Shown here in pieces: positions 1-7,490 of a stretch of DNA of 12,441 nucleotides. Where the stretch lies: the NCBI GenBank assembly GCA_030748455.1, contig JASMLY010000088.1, forward strand, positions 1 to 12,441, read 5' to 3'. The notes under the pieces were generated by a model. That model saw only the letters and a list, made by a program, of their open reading frames with translations, had not been told where the DNA came from and searched no databases. The stretch's first letter is position 1; every line of letters begins with the position of its first letter. Position numbers and translations under genes: made by a program. The DNA is from Phycisphaerales bacterium. GTDB taxonomy: Bacteria > Planctomycetota > Phycisphaerae > Phycisphaerales > SM1A02.

Positions 1-1693
1 CGTAGAGGTCGCATGCCTGTTGCACGAGTGTTTCACACACACTTGCAGGTAGGCAACAAGCACCAACTTCAGGATCAGGACATCCTCCGATTTGACAACT
101 CACACCTGCAGTCCATTGCATATCTTCAACTGCACCCCCATGCAATTGCGTAAGAAACTCGCAATTAAAGGCGGAAACTTCAAGGCATTCCCCTGTCATG
201 AGCAAACAACATGAACCGAGAACTCCTTGATCACCGGGACAATCACCACAATCCGTTCCTGACCCTTGAAAACTGCCCGAAAGCATTTCACAGAATCCTC
301 TTGTTATGACTTCGCAACGAACATCACCGATACAACAACCACCAACGTCACAAGGAGCAGTGTCACAAAGTGTGTCATTCCCCTTATATTCTCCTCCCAT
401 ATCGTCGCAAATAAGTGCGTTTACTTCTAAACAAAATCCTATCGGCACATCAAGAGGGTCTGATCCATTTGGGGTAGTAGGAGAGTGGGTAACACAACAC
501 GCTCCTTCACCACATGGCTCAGAAGAGCACATAATTCCAACTCCTGAAAACACACCTCCCAAGGTTGTGCACTGCGCATCAGTCACGTCTTCGCAAATAC
601 CAGCGATCACTGATCCATCGGGAGCATTATTTGCAATACAACAAGCGCCAAGTAGTGGTGTAGTTAATCCTCCGCAGGGATCTGAGTCGCAAACAATAGC
701 ATCCCCCGCATAAAGTCCGTCGAGGGCTAAGCATACATCCTCTGTCAAATCAATGCAATCGGGATCTATACAACAACCTCCTCTAGGTGTACAAGAGATC
801 AATGCACATGAAGATCCTGCGCCTTGGAACTCGCCATACAATTGTTCCATACATGTTCGAATAGATACGTCTTCACACCCGCCTTTTGGCAAACAACAAG
901 CACCAAGACAGGTTGCATCTGTACAATCCTGACCTGCAAAATACGTACCCCCAAATGCACTACATGTGTCTTGTGAAACATAAACGCAAGAACCTGAATT
1001 CAAAGAAGTCCCTTCAGCCTCACTTTCAACACTATCGAGGCAACAAGCACCAAAAACTCCCCCTGAACCACCACATGGATCGTCGGCACACTCTACTCCG
1101 ATTTGATACGTTCCTAACAATTCGAAACACGTGCTAATTGTTACATTCGTGCATTGCCCGCTTTCCAAACAGCAAGCTCCTCCACAAGGTTCGTCTACAC
1201 ATAGCCTACCGAGTTGAAATACACCTCCAAGATCAGCACAAGTTGATTCCCCTGCTTCACGAATGTCAATACAAGTGCCACTGGTCAAGCAACAAGCACC
1301 CTCTGGTGCACAAGCGAAGGAAACACAATCAGACTCTATGCCTTGGTATTCACCACCAACATCCTCACAACTCTGCTCTGATAAAAGTTCACAGCCAAGC
1401 AAATCATCTGCGTCGATGTCGAAGCAACACGCTCCGCCACAATCGATTTCACAACACAACTCGCCATCGTTATATGTGCCGCCCAATGTCACACAATGTT
1501 CATTTGCAATTTCTATGCACGACCCAGAAGGTAAACAACATGACCAACATGTAACTACTTCTGGGCAGTTCACGTCAATACAAAATTCCTCGGGGTGGAA
1601 CTCTAAGCCTCCTAGGAGCGCAAGGCAGGTTTCTTCAGACATTTCCTGACAGATCTGTTCGGTATTGCCGCAACCCGGAAGGCAGCACGCCCC
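1..1693 (-). repeat. Tandem array of 13 cysteine-rich protein repeats (GACC-type) inside the giant gene
   Basis: Encodes residues 945-1508 of the giant protein. Units begin with GACC or a variant (GSCC, GGCC, WSCC). The first base of each unit's second residue before CC is at 1693, 1543, 1435, 1300, 1180, 1051, 904, 781, 649, 505, 343, 217 and 64, so units are 36-54 residues (mean about 45). Nearly all complete units fit CC-x(4-20)-C-x7-C-x(12-21)-C-x4-C, with L-G-G-x-Y/F between the fourth and fifth cysteine. The x7 spacing holds in 12 of 13 units (unit 4 has x10) and x4 in 11 of 12 complete units (unit 11 has x2). Units 1 and 2 have 8 and 7 cysteines, the other complete ones 6. The last unit is cut by the window edge. 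Similarity is at protein level; at DNA level only the short gcaacaagcacc-like word recurs. I recall similar repeats in predicted planctomycete surface proteins but cannot name a family. Confidence 0.93.
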
Positions 1694-4525
1694 ATACGCT
1701 TCCGGAGCTTTCGCCTCGTGTACGTGTGCAATAAAGGATTCAAGGATGAATGGCTGAGTTTCTAGCCCGAGCATTTGTATTGCTTTGTCGTTGGGGCTAG
1801 GGAAGGGAACGTAATCTGTAAAACTGGTCGAATTGAGTAGGCCTTGCCTTCCAATTGTTGGCGGAGTCACTGCGCCGCTCAATGGCAAATTCTTTTTTTG
1901 TTCAGATCCGAGACCATCATTACCCGTTCGCTCCTCAAGTGAGTGGCTTCGCCATGGATACAAGGTCAAATTTCCATCATCATCATATTCGTAGTCAGTA
2001 TCTCGATATGCCAAAATATTTGAGGCTAACCCTGCTGCTGCCAATCGTGACTGATGGTATGGGTGCCTAACAGCAGAATCGAAAGTTAAACCTTCTATCG
2101 CACTTGCCGTGGCAGTGTTTTCACCCGCAATTGTTCTTGAGGTAGAGATGTTCTGTGGTTCTGGTCCGTACGGATCGACAAGACTTGCAGAGCCTGAAGC
2201 TTGGGCATCTGTCATCGCCAAGAGCAATGAGATTGGAAGTCGTTCTTCTAATGTTAAGTGTCCATCGTAATAATGATCCCACCAATAAGGGGGTTCGAAT
2301 TCCCAACCCCAAGGATCCGATTTGACATAGTAGTATTCTCGAAGGTCCAATTTTTCTGAAGCTTGTTTTCGCCAATTATTTACGACCCTTGTTGTACCAC
2401 TAACACCATCATTGCCGAAGGCTTGTGTTGCTTCTAAAACGATTTGGTTAGGGAACATTTGTGCCCAGGTAATGGGATCCGCGTAATTCGAAGGGTCAAA
2501 AGGGTCTAATGCTGCAGGATTGCCAGTACTGTCGTAATCATTCCCACTTGGGAGATCACCCGATGTTCCATTTGGATCATATCGCCCATAAAAACGTTCA
2601 TCCCATTGAAGCCATGGTGGCAACAAGTCATTTCTTGTTCCGTTGTACAGTGTTATTTTTCTGCGATTATCAAATACCAACTGTGAGTTTGTCAACTGAT
2701 GTCGTAACTCTCCCGCCTCTTGTGCTTTGGTAAACGAACTTCGAATAATCTGTGACTCTGGAGAACCATTGACATAATTCAAACTATTTTCAAATCGACT
2801 TGCAACAAATTGATTGTTGTTACCTTCAACACTACGAAGTTCGAGTTCATCCTCAAAATTGTAAGGTCTAAATCCATGATGTGCAGATAGAGGATCTCGG
2901 CCAGCGAGTTTCCAATACCAGAGACGGCCGAAATGCGATGTGATATCACCAAAATCATTGCGATCACCAAATGGGTTATCCCCACCATCTCGCAACATGG
3001 CGTTGTACCCACCCGTTACTTGAATGCCCAATTCATCAAGGAGTGAACTTGAATCTCTATCATCCCAACTTGCTGGATTCCAAACGACTTCTACACGGGG
3101 TTGCTCTGGGTCTAGCAATTCTCCATATGTAATCCAATCGGGTGAATGAGCTGGAGTATCAAGAAAACCAACTTTCCAATTATCAACCGTTTCACCATTG
3201 TCATCATTTTGAGCAACAAGAGCAATATCTGCAGGTGTATGCCCGCGACTTTCTTCGCCTGTGACAAGGGGCAACTGTTGTGGAGCACTTGGAAAAGCAT
3301 TTCTCTGTGGCGACGCAGCAACAATGCCGGAATTACTTTCGGTTGTACGGTGAAAACGAGTAGCAGCATTAAAGTTCACCTTGCCGCCATTATCAGTAAT
3401 TGAGACTGCCACCACTTGACGAATGTCTGCACCTCCCTCGTAGGGGGAAAGGTGCCAGAGTGCGTCTGTAAACCCATCCCCATCTGTATCTGCTAACGTT
3501 CGTTCGACAAGCCACCTTGGCGAACCAGATGCAAATGCGTCAACTGCTCGCTCTCCCTGTTCTTGGTGTATGCCATCACCATCAAGATCGCTGAGATCCA
3601 AAAAGTTCACAGGCAAGCGGTCATTCGTTTGCGATTGAGACCACAATTCTAAGTGAGGAACGGTAGAGTCTAATCCAAACCAATCAGCCCATCTGCCCCA
3701 AAAGTCTGTAGCAGTCACGTCATACGATTGAGCAATAGGAATTTCAAACCCAATTCTTGGTATGATCGAGTGGATTGCTGTCCCATCGTCTGTAAATGGT
3801 CTCAAAACAGGCCATTGTTCTACTGGCACATCCAAATCTGTAACAAGACCCCCTAAATCACTCATCCCTTCAACATCTGATATATTTGGAACAATACGCC
3901 ATGCATTTGTGCTTTGAGAGAGATTGGTTAAGTGCCGCCAATGCGTGAATGTATCAGGTGTGCCATCAACATTTTCAGTACTCCACCCATCTGGAAGCAC
4001 AGTTGCTACATCAACCCGTAAATCCGCACGCTGCGGTTCTGAGTCTCGGAGCCAACGAGCGTCACCAAATGAAGGACCGCCAAGTGGGTTGTTCGGCCCT
4101 ATGTCATCAAAGATTCCATCACCACCATTATCAATACGGTCGAAGTCATCTGGGGGATTGGTCCAAGGAATCACGGCATAGGGCGCAAAGTTATATGGGT
4201 TATAAGGGTCGTGTGACCATCTTGGCTCGCCTATATCAGCAAGGCGCCTTCTGTTATTCGCTGATCCCATCATACCGTTTTCAGTTGTTGAGACTTCTGG
4301 TTTAACAAAAAGTGCGAGGGAAATGTCATCGGCAATTGATTGGCCAATGAACCGAACACTGTTACTCCGACCTGAAGCTGCTTTTTGTGCCTTAGTTGTT
4401 TGGCGAACTCCCTGCGTTTTGGTTAAAAATGCGGTCGCAACAAGAACAAGAAGGACTAAAACACCAACTACAAGAATTAGGGCATTCGCTCTACGAAGTG
4501 TATGTGTCTTGTTCAATGTAATCAT
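1..4525 (-). CDS. Giant gspK-position prepilin-like protein with C-terminal cysteine-rich repeat array (open at left edge)
   Basis: I translated this frame from 4525 to base 1: 1508 codons with no stop, so the C-terminus lies outside the window. The ATG overlaps the gspJ-like stop (ATGA) and has GGAG eight bases upstream. Residues 1-14 are polar and basic (RR at 11-12), followed by a hydrophobic helix at about 15-34. This resembles GspK-type prepilins, including the absence of Glu at mature position 5, but the residue before the likely cleavage is Asn, which is atypical. Residues 35-944 are rich in Asp, Asn, Trp and Pro, with two DxDGDG loops (313-318 and 346-351) and an aromatic cluster (730-754). 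I read no cysteine there. From residue 945 a cysteine-rich array begins. GspK is normally about 330 residues. Position after J suggests a tip component; a surface or adhesive role for the array is inference. The big N-terminal part may instead resemble the long 'cassette A' proteins of Verrucomicrobia pseudopilin clusters. Confidence 0.92.
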   Translation of the reverse strand, partial: MITLNKTHTLRRANALILVVGVLVLLVLVATAFLTKTQGVRQTTKAQKAASGRSNSVRFIGQSIADDISLALFVKPEVSTTENGMMGSANNRRRLADIGEPRWSHDPYNPYNFAPYAVIPWTNPPDDFDRIDNGGDGIFDDIGPNNPLGGPSFGDARWLRDSEPQRADLRVDVATVLPDGWSTENVDGTPDTFTHWRHLTNLSQSTNAWRIVPNISDVEGMSDLGGLVTDLDVPVEQWPVLRPFTDDGTAIHSIIPRIGFEIPIAQSYDVTATDFWGRWADWFGLDSTVPHLELWSQSQTNDRLPVNFLDLSDLDGDGIHQEQGERAVDAFASGSPRWLVERTLADTDGDGFTDALWHLSPYEGGADIRQVVAVSITDNGGKVNFNAATRFHRTTESNSGIVAASPQRNAFPSAPQQLPLVTGEESRGHTPADIALVAQNDDNGETVDNWKVGFLDTPAHSPDWITYGELLDPEQPRVEVVWNPASWDDRDSSSLLDELGIQVTGGYNAMLRDGGDNPFGDRNDFGDITSHFGRLWYWKLAGRDPLSAHHGFRPYNFEDELELRSVEGNNNQFVASRFENSLNYVNGSPESQIIRSSFTKAQEAGELRHQLTNSQLVFDNRRKITLYNGTRNDLLPPWLQWDERFYGRYDPNGTSGDLPSGNDYDSTGNPAALDPFDPSNYADPITWAQMFPNQIVLEATQAFGNDGVSGTTRVVNNWRKQASEKLDLREYYYVKSDPWGWEFEPPYWWDHYYDGHLTLEERLPISLLLAMTDAQASGSASLVDPYGPEPQNISTSRTIAGENTATASAIEGLTFDSAVRHPYHQSRLAAAGLASNILAYRDTDYEYDDDGNLTLYPWRSHSLEERTGNDGLGSEQKKNLPLSGAVTPPTIGRQGLLNSTSFTDYVPFPSPNDKAIQMLGLETQPFILESFIAHVHEAKAPEAYGACCLPGCGNTEQICQEMSEETCLALLGGLEFHPEEFCIDVNCPEVVTCWSCCLPSGSCIEIANEHCVTLGGTYNDGELCCEIDCGGACCFDIDADDLLGCELLSEQSCEDVGGEYQGIESDCVSFACAPEGACCLTSGTCIDIREAGESTCADLGGVFQLGRLCVDEPCGGACCLESGQCTNVTISTCFELLGTYQIGVECADDPCGGSGGVFGACCLDSVESEAEGTSLNSGSCVYVSQDTCSAFGGTYFAGQDCTDATCLGACCLPKGGCEDVSIRTCMEQLYGEFQGAGSSCALISCTPRGGCCIDPDCIDLTEDVCLALDGLYAGDAIVCDSDPCGGLTTPLLGACCIANNAPDGSVIAGICEDVTDAQCTTLGGVFSGVGIMCSSEPCGEGACCVTHSPTTPNGSDPLDVPIGFCLEVNALICDDMGGEYKGNDTLCDTAPCDVGGCCIGDVRCEVITRGFCEMLSGSFQGSGTDCGDCPGDQGVLGSCCLLMTGECLEVSAFNCEFLTQLHGGAVEDMQWTAGVSCQIGGCPDPEVGACCLPASVCETLVQQACDLY

Positions 4526-6276
4526 TGGTTAAACTCCGGCAAATCTACAACAAATTGGTATGTCCAGCCAGAGCCAAGACGGTTATCTGGGTCTTTCAAA
4601 CGCAACGTTACTTTGATCGCTGATGGGCGAGGCGTAAATCGCCATACAGGATCACCATCAAGTGACCCGTTATCCCACCCACCACCTAATACATCACTAT
4701 TGGCATCATCATCATTTAAAAAATCAAGTCCGTTTTCATAAAATGGTTTTGTGCTGTTATACCCAAAAATTGCCCAATATTCGTTTATGCCATCATCAGG
4801 CAGACCTTCTACGGTAGGAACTGGCGCTTGACTAGGTCCATCACCTGTAAAAAAGGTACGTTCGATCAGTGATGGGTTGATAGACCACGCTGCAATATCT
4901 TCGGACTCACCATCAGAATCAATCACATCAGAATCAATATCTTCAAAAGGGTTATCTTGAGAATGAATACCATCCCAAGGATTACCATTGGCTTGAGAAT
5001 AAAAATTTGAAAGAGTATTGAACTCAAGTGAATAGTCATCTTCGTTGTCCCTCGATGAACCACCCCACCATGGTTGTTGCCACTGATTCGCATAATTAAA
5101 GCCTGAGAACCATTGTTCATTGACATCGATTGCTTCACCAACACCTTCATCGTATGTCCACTCTATTTGAAAAGTTACACACCCTTGAGCAATGGCAGCA
5201 ACACGTAAACTCTGATCTGCTCGATCAAGAGTTGGCGGAGTAGGTTCCACCCTTGGCCATCGAAACAAAGTAGCAATGAGTTCTTGCTGATCTGTATTAT
5301 TCCCTCCAATTTCTTGCCATAACCGATCCTCAACTGTTGTCGATCCTACGGTCCTCAATAATACTGATTCTCGAATATCACCAAGTTGAGTAGCTGCAGC
5401 ATCCACCCTTCCGTGTTGAATTTGGGGGAATGTCATACTCTGATGAATTCGATCATCGTGTGGAAATACACTCATCGCAGCTATGATTGCTTGAGCACCA
5501 TTTTCACTCAGATAAATAGTCTTACTTTTGTCTGTTGGATTTTGTTGATCGTCATCTACGAGCGCAACTATTTGGCGGCATAGAATCCAATCTTCTGGAT
5601 TTGGTTGCGTTCCACCAATAAATCCTTCTCCTTCTGGCACGACGTCAAATCGTTCAGCTTTCGCATCTGGGTATTTTCTCGTTTCGTATTGAACCATCCC
5701 CTCGTACCACGGACTGACAATTTCCTCTCCCTGTGCTCTAAGTAAAATAGGGTCTGTAGACTCAACACTATTTATTTCTGGAATTGGCACGCCAAACTCA
5801 TCTGTAGGCACACCTTCAAGTCGAGGAAATTGAATCCCGTGCCCATAGTAGACCATCGATGAACTACCTTGACCACCTATCTTGGTATTTGAACCAGTAC
5901 CAGGAGTCTTACCACTAAATACCATTGGGGAAACAACACCGACAGTCAAAAAGATAAGCTGATCGCATCGGACAATTGCTGCGGCGTCTTGTGATGAATC
6001 GAGCAAGTCATAATCACCACGCAAATTGTTCGCAACAGCAACACTACGTATTGCAAAAAAACCTTCGGGCGATACTTTGGCTATGTCTTCTCGCAGTTGT
6101 TGTTCTATGGCGATCGCTTGTTGAAGTGTGTGTGTTGTTGCTGTACCTATTGCAGCAACTTGGCTAGTGACACTAAAAATCCGAGAAACTGCAATCATTA
6201 TCGCAAGTAATACTGCGATAGAAACCATAAGTTCCATTAATGTAAAACCTAAAGATGTTGCAACTGTTCTTCTCAT
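4522..6276 (-). CDS. gspJ: GspJ/PilW-like minor pseudopilin, strongly enlarged
   Basis: Prepilin-like protein of 584 residues, roughly three times a normal GspJ (about 190-200). Predicted cleavage is G10/F11, then FTLMELMVSIAVLLAIM with E15 at mature position 5. The mature helix carries on into QQAIAIEQQLREDI (52-65), the segment that in GspJ/PilW proteins leads to the first strand. The C-terminal RPSAIKVTLRLKDPDNRL (550-567) and YQFVVDLPEF (573-582) match the usual final strands of GspJ (P-x-A-I/V-x-V-T-L ... F-x-x-x-V-x-L-P). The long middle contains an Asp/Glu-rich stretch (441-460) and a Trp/Gln/Asn-rich one (389-405). The ATG overlaps the upstream TAA by one base and has GGAGG seven bases upstream. 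The stop overlaps the start of the giant downstream gene (ATGA). In known systems I-J-K form the pseudopilus tip; a tip role here is inferred from order. Confidence 0.83.
   Translation of the reverse strand: MRRTVATSLGFTLMELMVSIAVLLAIMIAVSRIFSVTSQVAAIGTATTHTLQQAIAIEQQLREDIAKVSPEGFFAIRSVAVANNLRGDYDLLDSSQDAAAIVRCDQLIFLTVGVVSPMVFSGKTPGTGSNTKIGGQGSSSMVYYGHGIQFPRLEGVPTDEFGVPIPEINSVESTDPILLRAQGEEIVSPWYEGMVQYETRKYPDAKAERFDVVPEGEGFIGGTQPNPEDWILCRQIVALVDDDQQNPTDKSKTIYLSENGAQAIIAAMSVFPHDDRIHQSMTFPQIQHGRVDAAATQLGDIRESVLLRTVGSTTVEDRLWQEIGGNNTDQQELIATLFRWPRVEPTPPTLDRADQSLRVAAIAQGCVTFQIEWTYDEGVGEAIDVNEQWFSGFNYANQWQQPWWGGSSRDNEDDYSLEFNTLSNFYSQANGNPWDGIHSQDNPFEDIDSDVIDSDGESEDIAAWSINPSLIERTFFTGDGPSQAPVPTVEGLPDDGINEYWAIFGYNSTKPFYENGLDFLNDDDANSDVLGGGWDNGSLDGDPVWRFTPRPSAIKVTLRLKDPDNRLGSGWTYQFVVDLPEFNQ
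4534..4537 (-). promoter_or_regulatory. Ribosome binding site of the giant gspK-position gene
   Basis: GGAG on the minus strand, eight bases before the ATG at 4523-4525, inside the end of the gspJ-like gene. It supports the ATGA-overlap start rather than any later Met (the next in-frame ones come only near residue 85). Confidence 0.65.
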
Positions 6277-7490
6277 TAGAGTTCCTCCACCGTTGCAAAA
6301 ACTGGGACGATCGTTCTATTCATTGCGTCGGATGTAGGCAAGTACCAAATATCTGTGACGACCCCTTCCGTCACCATGCCACCATTTGTACTCGATGGAA
6401 TGACAGGTGGATCTTGCATAGCACCTTCCCACCAATTGACATTCGATGGCGCAGCATTTCCGGGTGTGGATATCGAAGGAGAGACAAAAACAGCTGATGG
6501 CGCTGAGACTAATTTGACTTCAAAATCATCTGATAATTTCCTTCGCCCACGCTGTACCTGATGCACATGTGCATTCTGATCAACAACCCATTGACCTATG
6601 CCCTGCCATTGGTGACCGGGGTCATTCGGGTTATCAAAGTTAGTACCCGAAAGTGTATTTGTTGTTGCATTCCAAGCACCAGTTGAACTTCCAACAAGAG
6701 CGCGATGGTACGGTAGTTGTGGTGTTTCCCAATCTGTCGTATCAACTACATAAGGTATTGTTTGATTGGGTTCAATAACTCTGTAGACAAATACGGCAAC
6801 AAGAATTCTTTGTTCATACCTTCGAAACATACAATCCCAGTAATACTTGCCACCAGACCGGTTCGTTGGGTCGTATGGAGTAGATGCTACGCTTCGTGGA
6901 TCACCTTCCCAGATAGGGTATTGGCGTTCTGCAGAGGTAATTCGAATGACTGGGGGAGCCTTAATATCGGTTGGACCATCGAAATCGGATAAGTTCGGAT
7001 ATTTTTCTTTGTTATAAGGAATACCGGGCACCTCTGGAACAGTAGACCATTGTTCGTAAATGGTTGGAAAGGTGGAACCAGAATATCCAAAGATATCAAT
7101 TGCACCTCTTAGTGTGACATCAACGGGATTTGAAGAATCGCCATAATCAGATGGTATAAATGCAGGCCGCCTCCACATCCAGTCACCACAAATTGTTGGC
7201 CAATCATTTGCTTGACCGAGAGACGGACGGTCATCACAGAGATTTGGGGACCAATTATTTTCATCAAAAACTTCACAGTAGCCAAAGTCGTCGGGCTTTA
7301 ACCGAGAACGTAGGAGAGTCAGAGCATTGTTCGCTACGATAGGACCAAGAAGATCGTCAGCTGCGCGTTGTTGTTGACGTATACCAGCTGGCAGCAAGGC
7401 GGCAATACTGATAATGCCTATGCCTAAAATGAAAATTGCAAGAAGAAGTTCAATAAGAGAGAAGCCAGAATGTAATTGTCGTTTCATCAT
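6276..7490 (-). CDS. gspI: GspI/PilV-like minor pseudopilin, enlarged
   Basis: Prepilin-like protein of 404 residues; GspI is usually about 120-130. The N-terminus MMKRQLHSG is followed by predicted cleavage G9/F10 and FSLIELLLAIFILGIG with E14 at mature position 5. The helix then continues as ISIAALLPAG into a polar segment (RQQQRAADD), the layout of GspI/PilV proteins. The rest is a large Trp/Pro/Asp-rich domain with no motif I can name; a conspicuous segment is YYWDCMFRRYEQRIL (216-230), leading into the strand VAVFVYRV. Gene order (after H, before J) supports the I assignment more than the body of the protein does. The ATG overlaps the upstream stop as ATGA; a second Met directly follows. 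No clear Shine-Dalgarno is visible, so translation may depend on coupling. The stop overlaps the next start by one base (TAATG). Confidence 0.8.
   Translation of the reverse strand: MMKRQLHSGFSLIELLLAIFILGIGIISIAALLPAGIRQQQRAADDLLGPIVANNALTLLRSRLKPDDFGYCEVFDENNWSPNLCDDRPSLGQANDWPTICGDWMWRRPAFIPSDYGDSSNPVDVTLRGAIDIFGYSGSTFPTIYEQWSTVPEVPGIPYNKEKYPNLSDFDGPTDIKAPPVIRITSAERQYPIWEGDPRSVASTPYDPTNRSGGKYYWDCMFRRYEQRILVAVFVYRVIEPNQTIPYVVDTTDWETPQLPYHRALVGSSTGAWNATTNTLSGTNFDNPNDPGHQWQGIGQWVVDQNAHVHQVQRGRRKLSDDFEVKLVSAPSAVFVSPSISTPGNAAPSNVNWWEGAMQDPPVIPSSTNGGMVTEGVVTDIWYLPTSDAMNRTIVPVFATVEEL
6284..6288 (-). promoter_or_regulatory. Ribosome binding site of the gspJ-like gene
   Basis: GGAGG on the minus strand, seven bases before the ATG at 6274-6276, embedded in the last codons of the gspI-like gene. 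It supports this start, which overlaps the upstream TAA by one base. Confidence 0.8.

Noticed and set aside
306..1649. Plus-strand open frames opposite the cysteine array, rich in Gln, Ser, Pro and Thr
   Set aside because: They are the antisense of the minus-strand array: the repeated TGT/TGC codons read as ACA/GCA and stop codons are rare by composition. No start site or family match supports them.
1..1693. Regularly spaced short word (gcaacaagcacc-like) suggesting a CRISPR or DNA-level repeat
   Set aside because: Only about 12 bases recur, spacing is irregular (108-162 bases) but always a multiple of three, and the word encodes GACC/ACC in one continuous frame. It is a protein repeat.
1976..1986. 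CAT trinucleotide runs (also near 4699 and 9217) as microsatellites
   Set aside because: They are only three to four units and encode Asp runs (GAT) in the real frames; too short to be convincing phase-variable repeats.
1..4525. Possible frameshift or gene break splitting the giant frame
   Set aside because: The frame checked at every array unit and at both Asp loops gives the same phase as the ATG at 4525, and no stop was met, so no break is visible.
3924..4741. Plus-strand frames opposite the start of the giant gene and the end of the gspJ-like gene
   Set aside because: They lie opposite well-supported minus-strand coding sequence, show no family features and cross the real gene boundary.
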